Shown piece by piece: positions 46,641 to 59,215 of a stretch of DNA of 64,000 nucleotides (its first letter is position 1; each line of letters begins with the position of its first letter). The position numbers and the translations under genes were made by a program. The notes under the pieces are model-generated. The model did no database searches. It worked only from the letters and a program-made list of their open reading frames with translations, and was not told the origin of the DNA. The stretch comes from Hansfordia pulvinata (Eukaryota; Ascomycota; Sordariomycetes; Xylariales). The stretch covers positions 186,001-250,000 of the forward strand of contig BJKQ01000007.1 in NCBI GenBank assembly GCA_006538405.1, given 5' to 3'.

Positions 46641-46660
46641 CGCAACGCAACGCAACGCAA
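46641..46660. repeat. (CGCAA)4 microsatellite
   Basis: Four perfect CGCAA units, followed by a degenerate CAACA tract to about 46683. Confidence 0.9.
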
Positions 46661-48420
46661 CACAACACAGAACAACACAACATACATGACCCAGCACGGC
46701 ATGCATATGGGCTGACAAGTACCTATTTGGCCCTGCAATGCATTTGCGCCGTGTATGTGGCGCCGCATCGCGGTGTTAGTCGCCACCAAACGGAGCGAAT
46801 CTCCGTCCGCGCGCGCGACTGCCCAAGCCTCGAATGCCCGCTCATCCTGCGCCGTGCCCAGTCGTGCGAATTTTTGGCCGTCTACGAGTACCTAACTCAT
46901 ACAGATACTCGTACCTAACAACATGTGTGTACCTAGGTTGGTAGATAGATGCCCGTTGCTCAGGTTCCCTAGCGCAGGAAACGCCTACTTGGTGATGAGC
47001 TTGCCTGATCCGCACTCATGGGCACCCCGTCGCGGGCGCAAGGAAGCACGCCGAGCAAAGCTACCTAGCGACCCCCAACGACACGGGTCCCTAGAGGCAA
47101 CAATAAATAGAAAAACAGGCGGGCGCAAAGCGACAATCAGTGCACATCGGTCCCCGTAATGGTAGATTCCCTCCCCTGCCGCTGGGGCTCTGGGGCTGCG
47201 AGGGATGCGCCCTCCCCCAGGCACAGGGGGCCCACGGGGGCCGTAGGATGGACGCGATAGTTTCGCCCCTGCATACTTGACTGGTCCGGGACTAGAGGCG
47301 TCTTGTCGGCGCCAGGGCCCGTCCGCCGCCGTGCCAGCCGCCGAGACAGGCCCAGCTATAATAGACGCCTCTTCTCCACGCACGTCCGGCTGCAAAGGGC
47401 GGCCTTGTGCGGTAACACGTCTCTGCAGGACAGCGGCTGGTGGCTACGAGTACAGTTCAGTTTGTGACTTTGATTCGGGCGAGACTCCCTTGCGTCGTGT
47501 AATTTCTCTCTTTTTCGAGGTAGACCCTCTCTGTCGTTGCATGTCTCGTCCTCGCTTTCTTTTTCCTTTCCTCTTCAGGGCCCCTTCTCTGCTGTGCCGA
47601 GTCCGACACCATTCACCCATTCAAGCTCGATTCTCTAATACGCGGCTGGCCGTTACCCCTCTCGTCCTGTTGACTTTGCATAAGAAAGCCTAGATCTCTC
47701 TTTTTTGCCAGATACCCAGCTCTTGGCTCTGTTTCATTCTCTTCCCCTCTTTGCCCTTTTGCCTTTTCTTCCCTGTTCTGTGTTGGGAGCTGAAGAGTTG
47801 AAGAGTACGACCAAGAAGAAGGAAAGAAACAAAAAAGAACGACCGGGTTTCCCCCAAGCGAAACCGCACGCCCGGGCCCGTCCCGTCCGTCTCTGCCTTG
47901 CCGTTATAGGCCGTTTATTAGCGCCTCTCGTCCCGCGCCCCGTCCGTCCGCCCCGTCTTCCCGAACCGTTCCCGTTTTGGCGACGCGGCTCAACCTTGCA
48001 GCACACACCTGCGCCTGCACCTGCACCTGCATCTACTTGCGCCTCCATCTGCACCTGCCGCGGCAAAAGGAATCTACGGGCAGAAGAAACACGCGGAAAG
48101 TGCGCCTGGCCTGCCGTCCTGTTGATACGGAGTACTTGTACTCGTATCTTACGGTCGCCGCCTGACTCTCGCGGGCCCTCACACCGGTTCTTCTCCATCT
48201 CTCATCCGCTCGCGAACCTCAGCTCCCCGTACCTTGCATAAAGGAGATTCGTATCTAGTCACCCGCGGGGAGATTACGCATACAACCCAGACAGCACACG
48301 CCCGTCAGCCGTCGGCCCCCCCCCCGATACGACCCAAATCGGGTTTCTCGCGCCATCCGCAATAGCGCCACGTCCCCCGGCCGCCGATCACTGGCGCGTG
48401 CAAGCCACCCATCCGCCATC

Positions 48421-51400
48421 ATGTCCGCCGAGCCCATCACGCCCTCCAAGGCGACGGGCGCCCCCGAGATGAAAAAGCGTCGCTTTTCCCGCTCTCGTTC
48501 GCGCAGTATGTCTGCCGCTTTGGCTACCGACGTCGTGGCCCCTGTCAGCGTAGAGGGCTTCGCCAACAAGACTGCCGCTGACGACGCCGACGACGAGCCC
48601 AAACGCGGGCGCCGGAGACGCGACTCGCTTTTCGGCAGCAGCCCGTCTTCGACCATTGCCCAGTCTGTGTCCAGGTACCGCCGCCGCAGCCGGGCGAATA
48701 GCAGCGCCCGTGACTCTGCCGTCGACGGGGCGAATGAGGATCCACAGCCGTTGGCAAATTGGGCTGATGACATCCACGCCGTCCACTCTTGCCCTCCCGT
48801 GCCCCCTGTCCCCGCCCGCGTCCAGAACGCTGCAGGGACCTCGCCGATAAAGACTGTTGCTGCCGCGGCGTACCTTCACAAGGCCGCCCGCAGCGAGGAT
48901 TTCATCGCCCGCCCTGTCTCCAGCTACGGCCACAGCCCCGTGGGCTCTGCCTCTTCTTCCAGTTCCTCACCCCGCAGCCAGTCGCGCCCCGCGAGCGCCA
49001 AGCACTCCCCTTCTTCCTCCACCGCGAGCAAACGCATTTCCCAGCACCCTGGTGTGCGCCGCAGAATGACCGACCAGAGCAGCAGCCGGCCTAGCACCGC
49101 GGGCGCCGAGAGCTTTGGGCGTGAACGGGCCGAGAGCGCGAGTCGCCCGCGTCATCCAAGTGACGACGACGAGGCCGCGCGTCTCGAGGTGGAAAACGAC
49201 CGCATCATGGCCGAGCAGAAGAAGAAGGACCTGCAGAGACTCACACGCGAGCTGAACATCCCTCCTCCCCTGAGACCCACCTCGTCACACCAGAAAACCA
49301 GAAGCCCTGTGATTGAGAAATTTGTCGGCGTCCTCAGCAAGGCCAAGAAGAGCAACAAGGAACCAGCCTCGCCGACATCGTCATCGGCAGCGGCTTCGAT
49401 CAGCGACCAAAGCCAGGCCAGCAGCAACAAGGCTTCAGCTGAGCCCGCCAAGCCCATGAATATTGAGCCCGGCGGCAAAGGCATCGTGCCACAGACGGAT
49501 GCTCCCGCCTCGGCTATCAACTCGGCCGATCGTGTAAGTCGCCCTAGCGCCCCACAGCCGCACAGCAAACTTGCCTTACTCGTGCTAACATCCGACCAGA
49601 AGGTCACCGTTCGCTGCAGACACCACACGTTTGTGCTTGAAGTCTCGCCTGACACAACATCGGCCGATTTAATCAATCAGACCGCCAACCGAATGACATA
49701 TGACCTTGAGATCAGCCCGGCTACGTGCGTCGTGCGCGAGATCTACCCGACATTGGGCCTGGAGCGTCGCCTGCGCCGGTATGAGCGCATCCGCGACGTG
49801 ATGAACTCGTGGGACCGGGACGCCCAGAACCACTTGCTGGTGACTGTGTCGCTGAACCCAGACGCGGACCAGGATCTGGACGTGTCGGCGGTGCCCAAAT
49901 CCGTGGATCCGCCGGCGTGTGGCTTCCAGCTCTACATGTACCACGCCAACAAACCTGGAAAATGGAACAAGCGCTGGATCACGCTCCAGGAGAACGGGCA
50001 GATCCTCAGCGCCAAGAAAGCCAACTCTATCGGCTCGGGCGGCAAGGACGTTGCCAACCTGTGCCGACTGACCGACTACGAAGTGTACACGTCGACTGAG
50101 GCGAACACGCGCAAGACGCTCAAGGCGCCCAAGAAGCACTGCTTCGCCGTCAAGAGCCAACAAAGAAGCACCCTGTTCCGGGACAACGACAGCTTTGTCC
50201 AGTACTTCTGCACCGAGGACCCCAAGATCGCGGCCCACTTCCGCGAGCGGGTACAAAGCTGGCGCAGTTGGTACCTTGTGGATCGCAGCCCCGAAACCAG
50301 AAAGCCCAGACCCCAGGGGCCCGTGGGATCCCCGCTAAATCCCGCAGGGACTCAGAGACCGCCCAGACCTCTCCGGCCCCCATTGTCTCACCCGTTGTCA
50401 CGGTAGCTGAGGCGCCCAAAATCCTGCCCGCGGAGAGGCACGAGCCTAAAAAGTCCATCAGCGTCGCCAAAGACGGCGAGCACCGCCTGCGCGTGTCCAT
50501 CGACGAAGCTCCCTACGCCATTGGTGAATTCGAGCCTCTGCTGGATCTGTCGCGATTCGACAAACGCCTTTCTCAGTTCGGCGCCGACTTCCTGCCACCC
50601 ACCCCCAGAGCTGAAGCACACAAGACGGACACTGAGTCAGCGGAGCCAATCGAAGAGGAGGAAGACTCATCATCGTCATCATCGTCGTCGCCCAACATGC
50701 GCAACGGCGGAAAGCTGGTCGACTCCATCAAGTCGGCCTCCGACGAGGCCTTCACTGGTGGCCTGCTCAACGCCGAGTACGCGGACCGCAAGCAAGCCCA
50801 GGCCGACGCAGAACGCAACCGACGTGCTGGCGGCTCCACGGATGATTCGGCCTTCACTGGCGGCCTGCTCGCCCAGGCGGCAGAAGCAGAGCCGGTTCAA
50901 AAGAAGCCCGAGCAGCCCTCGTGGTTCCCGTCCGCAGCCGAGCACACGGCCAAGGCGCGCGCAGCGATGCCGGCGCGCCCCAGCACTTCCTCAGGCGTCA
51001 TGTATGGCCGAAGACCATCAAACCCGGCGCCGATGCCCTTGACACGCCCGCCTACCTCGGGTCACGCGGCTCCTCGCCCTCACCCTGGACACCCGCATCC
51101 CCTCAGCTCTGCGCCCCAGTCGGGTAGGCGTGAGAAGCCCAGGCCCCTCATCACCCTGCCAGGCGGTGACGACAACCTCGACAGCCCTCCCAAGATCATC
51201 GAGCCGCCGCCGCAATGGCGTGAGCGCGCCGGGCAGGGCGTCAAGGTCCCTGAGGGTATGCACCATCTCGTCGATCTCATCTCCGTCTCGGACGCGCCAC
51301 AAGGCAGACGAGGCCCTCACCTCGAGGTCCCGCCTCGCAGTGCACTTCGCGAAAAGCCCGGCATGCGCATGGCCGGGCCTGGAATCCACCCCGCCCTGAA

Positions 51401-51704
51401 CGGTGCCCCGAGACCCGGGCCGCCTGCTCCTCAACAGCGCCCCCGCAGCAGAAGCCAAAGCCAGGGTGCACCACCGGCAGCGCCTCTCTTGAAGCATGTC
51501 GACGTCGGCGCTCCCCCCATGCCGCCTTTGCCTCGTGGGCTTGTCAATGCTCACAAGGGGAACGACGACCCCCGGACGCGAGACCGCGCTCGCGCCCGGG
51601 GTCCCGAGTCTGAGAAGGAGCGCCAGAAGATGCGTGAATACAAAGAGCGCGAAGCCGCTTTCAACGCTGTACCTGGTCGGCACGGCGTCTTGAAGGTTGT
51701 ATGA
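48421..51704 (+). CDS. RA-PH domain adaptor protein (frame break at 50.3 kb)
   Basis: Large adaptor combining a Ras-association-like and a pleckstrin-homology domain, as in the MRL (RIAM/lamellipodin) arrangement; probably a membrane-linked small-GTPase effector, by inference. The in-frame 66-bp intron 49534-49599 (GTAAGT, GCTAAC, CCAG) separates a Ser-rich disordered N-terminus from the RA region (residues about 372-460, VTVRCRHHTFVLEV to HLLVTV). The PH domain follows (about 477-600, FQLYMYHANKPGKWNKRWITL to SWRSWYLV). The C-terminus is Pro-rich, has a repeated FTGGLL motif and ends in a charged helix (KERQKMREYKEREAAF). Frame changes by -1 near C4 50311-50314 or G4 50316-50319. A 50-bp GT-AG intron (50251-50300) would also restore frame but deletes the conserved WRSWYLV helix. 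Restored length is about 1072 aa. Confidence 0.82.
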
Positions 51705-53733
51705 ACGTCTCAAATTGCCACGACTTGATGTCGGCAATGGGCGGTCATCGTTACAAAGCCCACCACTGTACTGCGACTCTTGTTAGCCACCAACCACTGT
51801 TTTGTCACTTCATGCAGGCTGCTGAGATTTGAATTTCCTGGCTATCCTGATTTTCCACTCGGGCCACTTTCCAACTTTATCGATACCTGCCCACAGCGAG
51901 CGGACTGCTGGGTCACGCGACCCTTTACCCCGGCGTTCTGGCTCTTGTTTCCTACTATCTTTTCGGATGGGTTTCACATTTCCGCGCCCGAGAGGGACGG
52001 AACAGCAGAATCAAGCTGAATGAATCACGGCGCGACACGGGAAAAAGAACCAACGCAAACGGCAGAGGAGCCGAGCACTACTACCCATCGGTATAATGTT
52101 TTCTTTTCTTTTTCTTTCTTAATTTTGCAACCTCAGTATCCCATTCATTGTCCATCACTCAATCGCGGCTGTTCCAAAAGTCCATTGGTCATCGCCACGG
52201 TCCCTTTGGGCTCTCGGGGCCTTCATCCGGCCCTGGGGAGGGTAATTTCCGCTCACCATTTCCTATGTATGTATTTCTTGGGCGGCGTGCGAGGAGCGGC
52301 GCGGTTGGCGATTCCGACTGGCTTTGTGGGTTGTTTTGTTTTGGATACGTCCGTGGTGATCCCCGTGGGGAGTTTGGGGAATGGCCCATGCGCCAAGTGT
52401 TTTCCGAGTTTACTATACCAAACCCCAAAATGAGGGCCAGAGAAAGAATAGACCAGGTTCAACGATACAGGCTCGTATTTGCACTTCCCGTATAGCCGTC
52501 TCGTTTCATGTGACAGGTTGTCCAACGCACTAAGCGGTCGGAGGCCGAGGTCGCAGGGGAGCGACTGAGCGAGGAATGAGGGTCCCTGGATTTGAAGCGG
52601 TGTCCCGCCATACTCCATACCAGACGCAGCACCTGTGGTATGCATGCATAAGGAGTTGTCCACCCCTGGTCCCTGAAGCCTCGGGACGACATGAATACGG
52701 ACGTTTCGAACAGACAGAAGAACTATAGAGGAGATGGGGCATCCTACTACGCCAGAGGCCTTGATGAGAGGTAAATCCATCGTCACTCGTCGCTTTTCAG
52801 CGACCACTCCCGATGAGCCCCCCTTTCCCGCGCCGCTACCGATGGAGGCACAAAGAAACGCACCAGGCCCTCGTTTCCTTGTCCGACATCCCATGTATGA
52901 ATCACACCACTCCGGCGTCCCCCCCCCCCCCCAGAGTCACAAACGCCCTCTCATACAGCAGTCGCCTTCCGCCCCCTATCATTAGCCTCACCAACTTCCC
53001 GAGCGCGGTGTGGTCCTCCACAGATGTAGCGTCTCCCGCGGTCGGGCGAACGACGATCGAGTCTCCCCCCTCTTGTGTGTATCACGTACCCGGCACGGGG
53101 CTAATCGAAGCCCCCGCCATCCCGCCCAGCGCGCGTAGACGCGGGCCGATGCAGCGCCGAAGGCACACAGCATGCCTTTCGTCTGGCTCTGGCCCCGCCT
53201 GCCTAGGTGGTGATGGTGATGGCGTGGCTGCGGAAGGGGAGGGGGGCATGGCGTTGCGCAAGATACAATGTGCTGACGGAACTTCTGCAGTGACCCGGCC
53301 TATCGCCCTGCAGGCCTGCGGCACGGGTGCTGCGCATGTCCTACCATGCTGTGCGGCGTCGGCGGGCGGAATTCATGAGAGCATGGGCGGCTTCGATAGG
53401 AGGAGCCGGGAACGGAGGAGGATTGGTCGTCGAAACACAGGAGCACATCGAGAGCGGCTTTGGAGTAGGCATAAAATCGTTTCAATTGCCAATTAGAGGT
53501 GTCACGGTCTATCGTGTACCTGTCGCTGTCTACTGTCGAGCAAGCACGATTAATTCATGTCCCAAGGCTGACCAAGACCGGGTATCAGCAGCTGCAATGT
53601 CTCAACGTCCTTGTCATCAATTATTCTTTCTCGTGTCATCATCATAAATGTGGTCGGGTATTCATCGATCATCGGACCCCCGTCTCAGGAGGTCGGAATT
53701 CAGAAGCCCCACCAACCGTCCGAGACGTGTTGC
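51705..53733. other. Intergenic, tail-to-tail RA-PH and FPP synthase
   Basis: 2 kb without a supported gene. A 213-codon minus-strand ORF (52253-52894) has no domain. A C14 homopolymer lies at 52919-52932. Confidence 0.55.
52919..52932. repeat. C14 homopolymer
   Basis: Fourteen consecutive C on the plus strand in non-coding DNA. Confidence 0.9.
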
Positions 53734-54874
53734 TTATTTGCTTCTCTTGTAGATCTTGGAGAGGAAGACGTCGAAGATGCCCTTCTTCAGGCCCTCGGAC
53801 TCGTCCACGGCGTTGATCATCTCCTTGATCTCGCCGACGCGGGACTCCTCGTAGTTGTGGTAGACCTGGTCGAGCTTCATCTCGTTGTAGAGCTTCTTGA
53901 TCTCGGCCTCGTGAGCCGAGTCCTTCTTGCCGTAGTGCTCCTCGAGAACCTTGCGCTGGTCCGCGGTGGCAAGCTTGAGGGCCTGGTTGACGAGCCAGGA
54001 GCATTTGTTGTCCATGATGTCGGTGCCGATCTTGCCAATGTGCTCGGGCAGGCCGTAGTTGTCGAGATAGTCGTCCTGGACCTGGAAGTACTCGCCCATG
54101 GGGATGAGGATGTCCTCGGCAGACTTGAGGTTCTTGGGGGTGGCAATGTTGAGCATGTGCAGAGCAAGGGCGACGGGCAGGTAGAAGCTGTAGTAGGCAG
54201 TCTTGTAGACGACGATGAAGCGGTACTTGTCAAGGCTGAAGTTGTCGAGGTTGACGACGCCCTCGGGGGCGGTGAGCAGATCGCACAGCTGGCCGAGCTC
54301 GGTCTGGTAGGTGACCTCGTGGAAGAGCTCGATCATGTCGACGTAGGCCGGGTGGGACTTGAAGTGCTTCTTGAGCAGCTGGTAGATGGCGGCCTCGAGC
54401 ATGAAGGCGTCGTTGATGGCGACGAGGCCGACCTTTTCGTTGCGGTACCAGCAGGGCTTGCCGCGGCGGGTGATGCTGCCGTCCATGATGTCGTCCGAGA
54501 CGAGGAAGAAGGCCTGGAGCAGCTCAATCATCCAGCCGAGGGTGGCGGCCTGGAAGTACTCCTCCTGGGACAGCGCCCTCCCTACCAAGAGGGAGACGGT
54601 GTCCGGGACGGACATGCCGCGGTTGCATTTTCCACCGAGCGTGTTGACCTCGAGACTCTGCGAGAGGGGGCCGGGAGGTGTCAGAACGAGGACGCGGAGC
54701 AACGAAGCTGTCGGTGTGTCGGAGTGGAGGTAGAGAGAGAGAGCGAGAGCTTACCTGCTTGTACCAGGCCAATTGGTCTTCTGGGAGGTTGTATTGCTTG
54801 GCCCAGGCCAGCAGGTCCTCCTCGAGCCTGGGGAAGACAGATTCGAACTCGGGCAGGGTTGTCTTTTGCGCCAT
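53734..54874 (-). CDS. ERG20: Farnesyl pyrophosphate synthase
   Basis: Cytosolic prenyltransferase joining DMAPP and two IPP molecules to geranyl and then farnesyl pyrophosphate, the branch point to sterols, ubiquinone, dolichol and protein prenylation. Exons on the minus strand are 54874-54755 (40 codons) and 54657-53734; the 97-bp intron has a GTAAG donor and a CGCAG acceptor, phase 0. Length is 347 aa, close to yeast Erg20. Both Asp-rich motifs are present: DDIMD (followed by [12 protein letters not shown]) and DDYLD (in [13 protein letters not shown]). GGKCNRG, the substrate-binding segment near the start of exon 2, is also seen. The C-terminus ends [10 protein letters not shown]. It is divergent from CDC23. 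Confidence 0.96.
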
Positions 54875-56090
54875 GTTGGAAGGTTGGGGTGTGTGTGGTG
54901 GGGAGGGGAGGGAGAGTCGGTGTCGGCGAGTGGGAAAGGGGGAGGGGAGAATATTAATCAGGGTCGGTCTGGGGAAGCGGCAGCGAAGGGGGCGCGCAAC
55001 AGAATGGAGCTAATGAGAATTAACGACAATAGATTATTATCGAGGTGCCATCCAATCGCCAAGGCGACCGGTGCCACTGTCGGGTACGGATTGGGTATCC
55101 GGTTATCATGGCCACCTGCCTCCTACCTTGACCTCCATTTATTACTACCCGAGAGGAGCTGGAGGTATTTTCTCAGGCTCCTGGTGGTCTGCCCCGCGTC
55201 TGCCACCCAAACCCGGTAGGAGGGGCAGCGAACCAGCACAGAGTTCAGCTTTCCAGGGGCCGAACCCCACTACGAGTACCTAACGTGCACGTACGAGTAC
55301 GCCGCGCGGGTTCTAATCGTACCGGGCTCTGGTTGGGGGAGTTCTGGTGCGCGCTTCCGCAGTAGGGCTCGTACCGCGACTTCTGTTGGGGACCAGAGTA
55401 CAGATGGATATGTGATACCTGGAAGGCTAGACCGCGTCCTACCGTGAGGTCACTGGAGAGGCACGGGCTAGCTGATCAGGTCCCTTGTACAGAGACTTTG
55501 GGCGGGGCAGAACGAGCTGCTGGCGGATGCATGGCATTTGATGCTCCCACCGGACGCGCTGACAGGATTGTTGACTTTGTCGCGCTTAGAGATGACGTAC
55601 GAACCTGGGATTTCCTGAGATTCGACTTGAGCTTCAACGCACAGCACTGCCCAGGTGAGCGCCTCAAGTAAGGTACACAAGTTACCTTGCAGAACTGTGA
55701 CTGTCAACGTCTCGCGGCCCCGACAATCCAGACTGGCAGGAACCCTCGACGCATGCCGCACCAGCCAAGAAGGCGCGCCCCGTACGAGACACACCGTCTG
55801 AGGCAGCTCTGCCGGCTCGACTCAACCTCGTCGGCCCATCGAAAGAGCGCCCGTCAATTGGACCTGCGATCCCCTCCCCCACCGCCATCAGAGACCCCGA
55901 CCGCTCGTGTCTGCGCTGTGCCCTGTCACGCCCTCATACAACCTCTGTCGCGTTTCGCCGCTGAGAAGCTCTGCCTCCGGGCCCCTGCATCTGAGTAGCT
56001 TGCTTCGCTTGAGCCCCTCACCCGAGCTTCGGCATCGGCACGGCGTGTTCTGCCCCCACCGGCGGGCTCTGGTGCCGCGATCCTCGCGTC
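54875..56090. other. Divergent promoter, ERG20 and CDC23
   Basis: 1.2 kb, no gene supported. Two exact TACGAGTAC copies lie at 55271 and 55292. Confidence 0.6.
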
Positions 56091-58314
56091 ATGACGACTC
56101 TCAACAGCAAGGAGAGGGCCCAGTTGAGGGACACCCTCCAAGACGCCGTCGTCAAGTGCTCCGAGAGATGTCTGTACCAGTCCGCAAAATGGTATGTCTG
56201 CAAAGCAGTCGCGTTCCTTGCCCGTTGCCGCACTCTGGCGCCCACTGCTGATGCTGACTTTACCCAGGGCCGCCGAGCTGCTCAACTCGATCCCGGACCC
56301 TGAAATGTCCCTCGATGAAGACCCGCATCTATCCGATCCCGAAAACACTTATCTTCCCACTGCCTTTGCTCCGAATCCAGACCCTGAAGAGGCTCGCCTC
56401 GAAGCCACCGAAATCAACAAGTACCTCCTAGCCAAGTCTCTCTTCGACTGTCGCGAGTTCGACCGCTGCGCCGCCGTCTTCTTGCCAGACTCCACCCTCG
56501 CTGGTATCGTCGCTGCAAAGGAGTCTGCCTCCACGCCCAAAGGCAAAGCCAAGGGCAAGGCTAAAGCGGCCCCGGCCAAGTCCAGCAGCGCCCAAGCTCT
56601 GCCTGTGCTGAGTCAACGGAGTCTGTTTCTCGCCCTCTACGCCAAGTTTCTGTCTGGCGAGAAGCGCAAGGACGAAGACGCCGAAATGGTCATGGGCCCC
56701 CAAGACCTCGGCACCTGCGTCAACAAGCAACTTCTCGCCGTCAGCCGCTACCTCGAGGCATGGTTTGACCAGCGAAAGACCGAAGACGGCGAACACGCTG
56801 CCACTCAGGGCTGGCTGGAATACTTGTAAGCTGATGACCCTCTCGTGTGCCAGCCGTAGCTAATCGCAGCCCCCTTGCCCCAGATATGGCATGGTACTTG
56901 CCAAGGAGAAGAACGATGAACTTGCGCTGTATTGGCTCGTTCGCAGTACTCACATGTTCCCTTGGAACTGGGGCTGCTGGCTGGAAATGACTTCACTGGT
57001 CTCAAGACTCGAAGATGTGAGTGGGCTCCAAATCCCATCGCAACCGAACCCGCTGACAATGCCCAGCTGGCCCGGATCATGCCTCGTGTGCCCATGAACA
57101 TAGTCTCGTACATGTTCCACATTAACACGTCGCTGGAGCTCTACCAGCACGACGCCAACCTAGCAAACTCCCTCGACCAGCTCTTCAACATATTTCCGAC
57201 TTCGCCATTCCTATTGACATGCGACGCCCTCCTCTCCTACCATGCCAAAGACCTGGTGGCTGCGGAACAGAATTTCAGCAAGCTTCTCTCCATGTATCCG
57301 CACCGCCTCGAGTCTCTTGACCATTACTCTAACATCCTCTACGTCATGAACTCGAGGCCAAAGCTGGCGTTTCTGGCCCATCTTTGCAGCAGTGTGGACA
57401 AGTTCCGGCCCGAGTCGTGCGTTGTCATCGGTAACTATTACTCGTTACTTTCACTACACGAGAAGGCTGTGCAGTACTTCCGCCGCGCTCTAACCCTGGA
57501 CAGGTCCTGCCTCTCAGCTTGGACACTGATGGGTCATGAGTATGTCGAGCTGAAGAACACCCATGCCGCGATCGAATCATATCGTCGTGCTGTGGATGTG
57601 AACCGTCGTGACTATCGTGCCTGGTATGGCCTGGGTCAGACATATGAGGTGCTGGAGATGCATGCCTACGCATTGTGGTATTACAAGAAGGCTGCCGGCC
57701 TCCGGCCCTGGGACGGCAAGATGTGGATGGCGGTGGGGTCATGCCTCCAGCGCATGGGACGCAACCAGGACGGTATCAAGGCCCTCAAGCGTGCCCTAGT
57801 TGCTGACAGCTACCTTGAATCCGGAGGCAGCCCCGGAGAAAGCACTTCCGGCGCGCGCGACAACATCCACGGCGACCCCGAGCTCCTGCTGCAGATCGCC
57901 AATCTGTACGATGGCCTGGGCGAGGAAGACGAGGCAAGACGTTACATGGAGATATGTGTGGCTCAGGAAGGCGGTGGCGCGGAAAGCCAGCTGCAAGGAG
58001 AGGGCATTTCCATCCACAATGATGCCTCGCCTGGTGCGGGTGGTACTGGCGGGTCAGACGACGACAACGCAGGGGGCGGCCGACCGGTCGGTGGGGAGGG
58101 CACTGGCGTGACGGTTGCCACATCGAAAGCTCGAATGTGGCTTGCGCGTTTCGCTGTGCGCGCTGAAGACTACGAGACTGCCACTCGTCTTGCTAACGAG
58201 CTGTGCCAAGATGGAGTAGAGGTGGAAGAGGCCAAGGCTCTTATCCGCGAGGTGCGATCGCGAATGGATACTACTGGCCGTTTCGACGCCATTGAGGATG
58301 GAGATGCCGACTGA
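56091..58314 (+). CDS. CDC23: Anaphase-promoting complex subunit 8 (Cdc23), TPR protein
   Basis: Scaffold TPR subunit of the APC/C ubiquitin ligase, which triggers anaphase and mitotic exit. Exons are 56091-56191, 56268-56825, 56884-57016 and 57067-58314; the introns (76, 58 and 50 bp) have GTATGT, GTAAGC and GTGAGT donors and CAG acceptors and keep frame, giving 679 aa. The N-terminal APC8 domain contains YLLAKSLFDCREFDRCA, followed by a short Lys/Ala-rich insert. The superhelix carries tandem TPRs (IGNYYSLLSLHEKAVQYFRRAL, then HAAIESYRRAVDVNRRDYRAWYGLGQ and further units). A Gly/Ser/Asp-rich loop of about 50 aa (GGGAES to GEGTG) interrupts the last TPRs; fungal Cdc23 proteins often carry insertions there. 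Confidence 0.92.
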
Positions 58315-59215
58315 ACCGAACCGGACTTTTGGCAGTTGGTTGCCTAGCTGCGCACAAGAAGCAGAAATATCGACGCAACTGGGCAAGTGCTGAACAAGCG
58401 AAAGACGACATGTTCGATAACGATGGACGACTTACGATATCTATGACAATCTACAAACTGAGCGCGGTGTCCGCCAACCATGAAATGCGGAGGACTGCTT
58501 AATTATGGTGATCAAGCTCTCTTGAGCAAGGGCTTGCCCCAAGAAGGATCCACATGAGCTCTCGAGCCTGCCTCATAGTGTGGTTGTGGTAGTTCCGGAA
58601 AGAAACGGTCTTTCGTCTCCCAGATGCGCAGATCAAGGCGCGTGAGCCGCGTGAGCCTCCCACATACGAGTACGCCTGACACCGACCGGGACTATGAGAA
58701 ACAAGAGCCTGTTCTCGAGATGAGAGTGAGGACCCTGGGCGCCTCATTATTCGACACGCACATCAAACAGCGTCGGGCCTGAATGCCTCGTCCCTGCGAC
58801 GGGCCTGGTCCAGCTGGAAAAACTCGTGTGCCACGGTAGAGGAGAACGAAAGGGGCAGGCTGGTGGCTTGTCGTCGCATCATCAGTATCCCACATGTCAA
58901 CGTCGACAGATGGCAAGCAAGGGGGCTGCTGTTTGCGTTATCGCGCGGTGTCCAGGTCGGAACATCACATATCCACGGCAACGGACTATAGCGTGTGGTT
59001 TTGGTGTAACGTGTCCAGGTAGTTGGTCAAATCTTGAAATTATAAAACAGCACCATCCAGCCGACGAGTGCCAGCAAAGGGACGTAGGTTCGTTCCCTTG
59101 CTGATGCGTATGTGAGTGATGAAAGTGCCAAAACGCCCAGACGCCATGCAATGCTCGAACGTTTTCCCGCCTCGTTCCTTTTCTTTTCTTCTTGTCTGCT
59201 TCGACGCGTGATTCC
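58315..59215. other. Intergenic, tail-to-tail CDC23 and NOP16
   Basis: 900 bp, no gene supported. It holds one TACGAGTAC (58665) and a bulged hairpin around 59073-59102 (arms AGCAAAGGGA and TCCCTTGCT) that might shape the NOP16 3' end. Confidence 0.55.

Larger units (their letters stand above)
43416..48420. other. 5-kb gene-free region upstream of RA-PH gene
   Basis: No supported gene on either strand; ORFs are short and without domains. The region is rich in TACGAGTAC (45095, 45733, 45776, 46883, 47445, 48138) and GGTACC-type motifs. It also holds three CCAAT boxes at 45660-45695, a CGCAA pentanucleotide repeat and a 7-bp inverted repeat near 45818. From about 47500 it becomes CT-rich, probably the leader of the downstream gene. 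Confidence 0.6.

Noticed and set aside
52253..52894. 213-codon minus-strand ORF
   Set aside because: No domain; the opposite strand is equally open; it lies in the 3' region between two convergent genes.
59073..59102. GGTTCGTTCCC resembling a tRNA B box
   Set aside because: No acceptor stem, D arm or anticodon arm can be folded around it; it is better read as the loop and arm of a simple hairpin.
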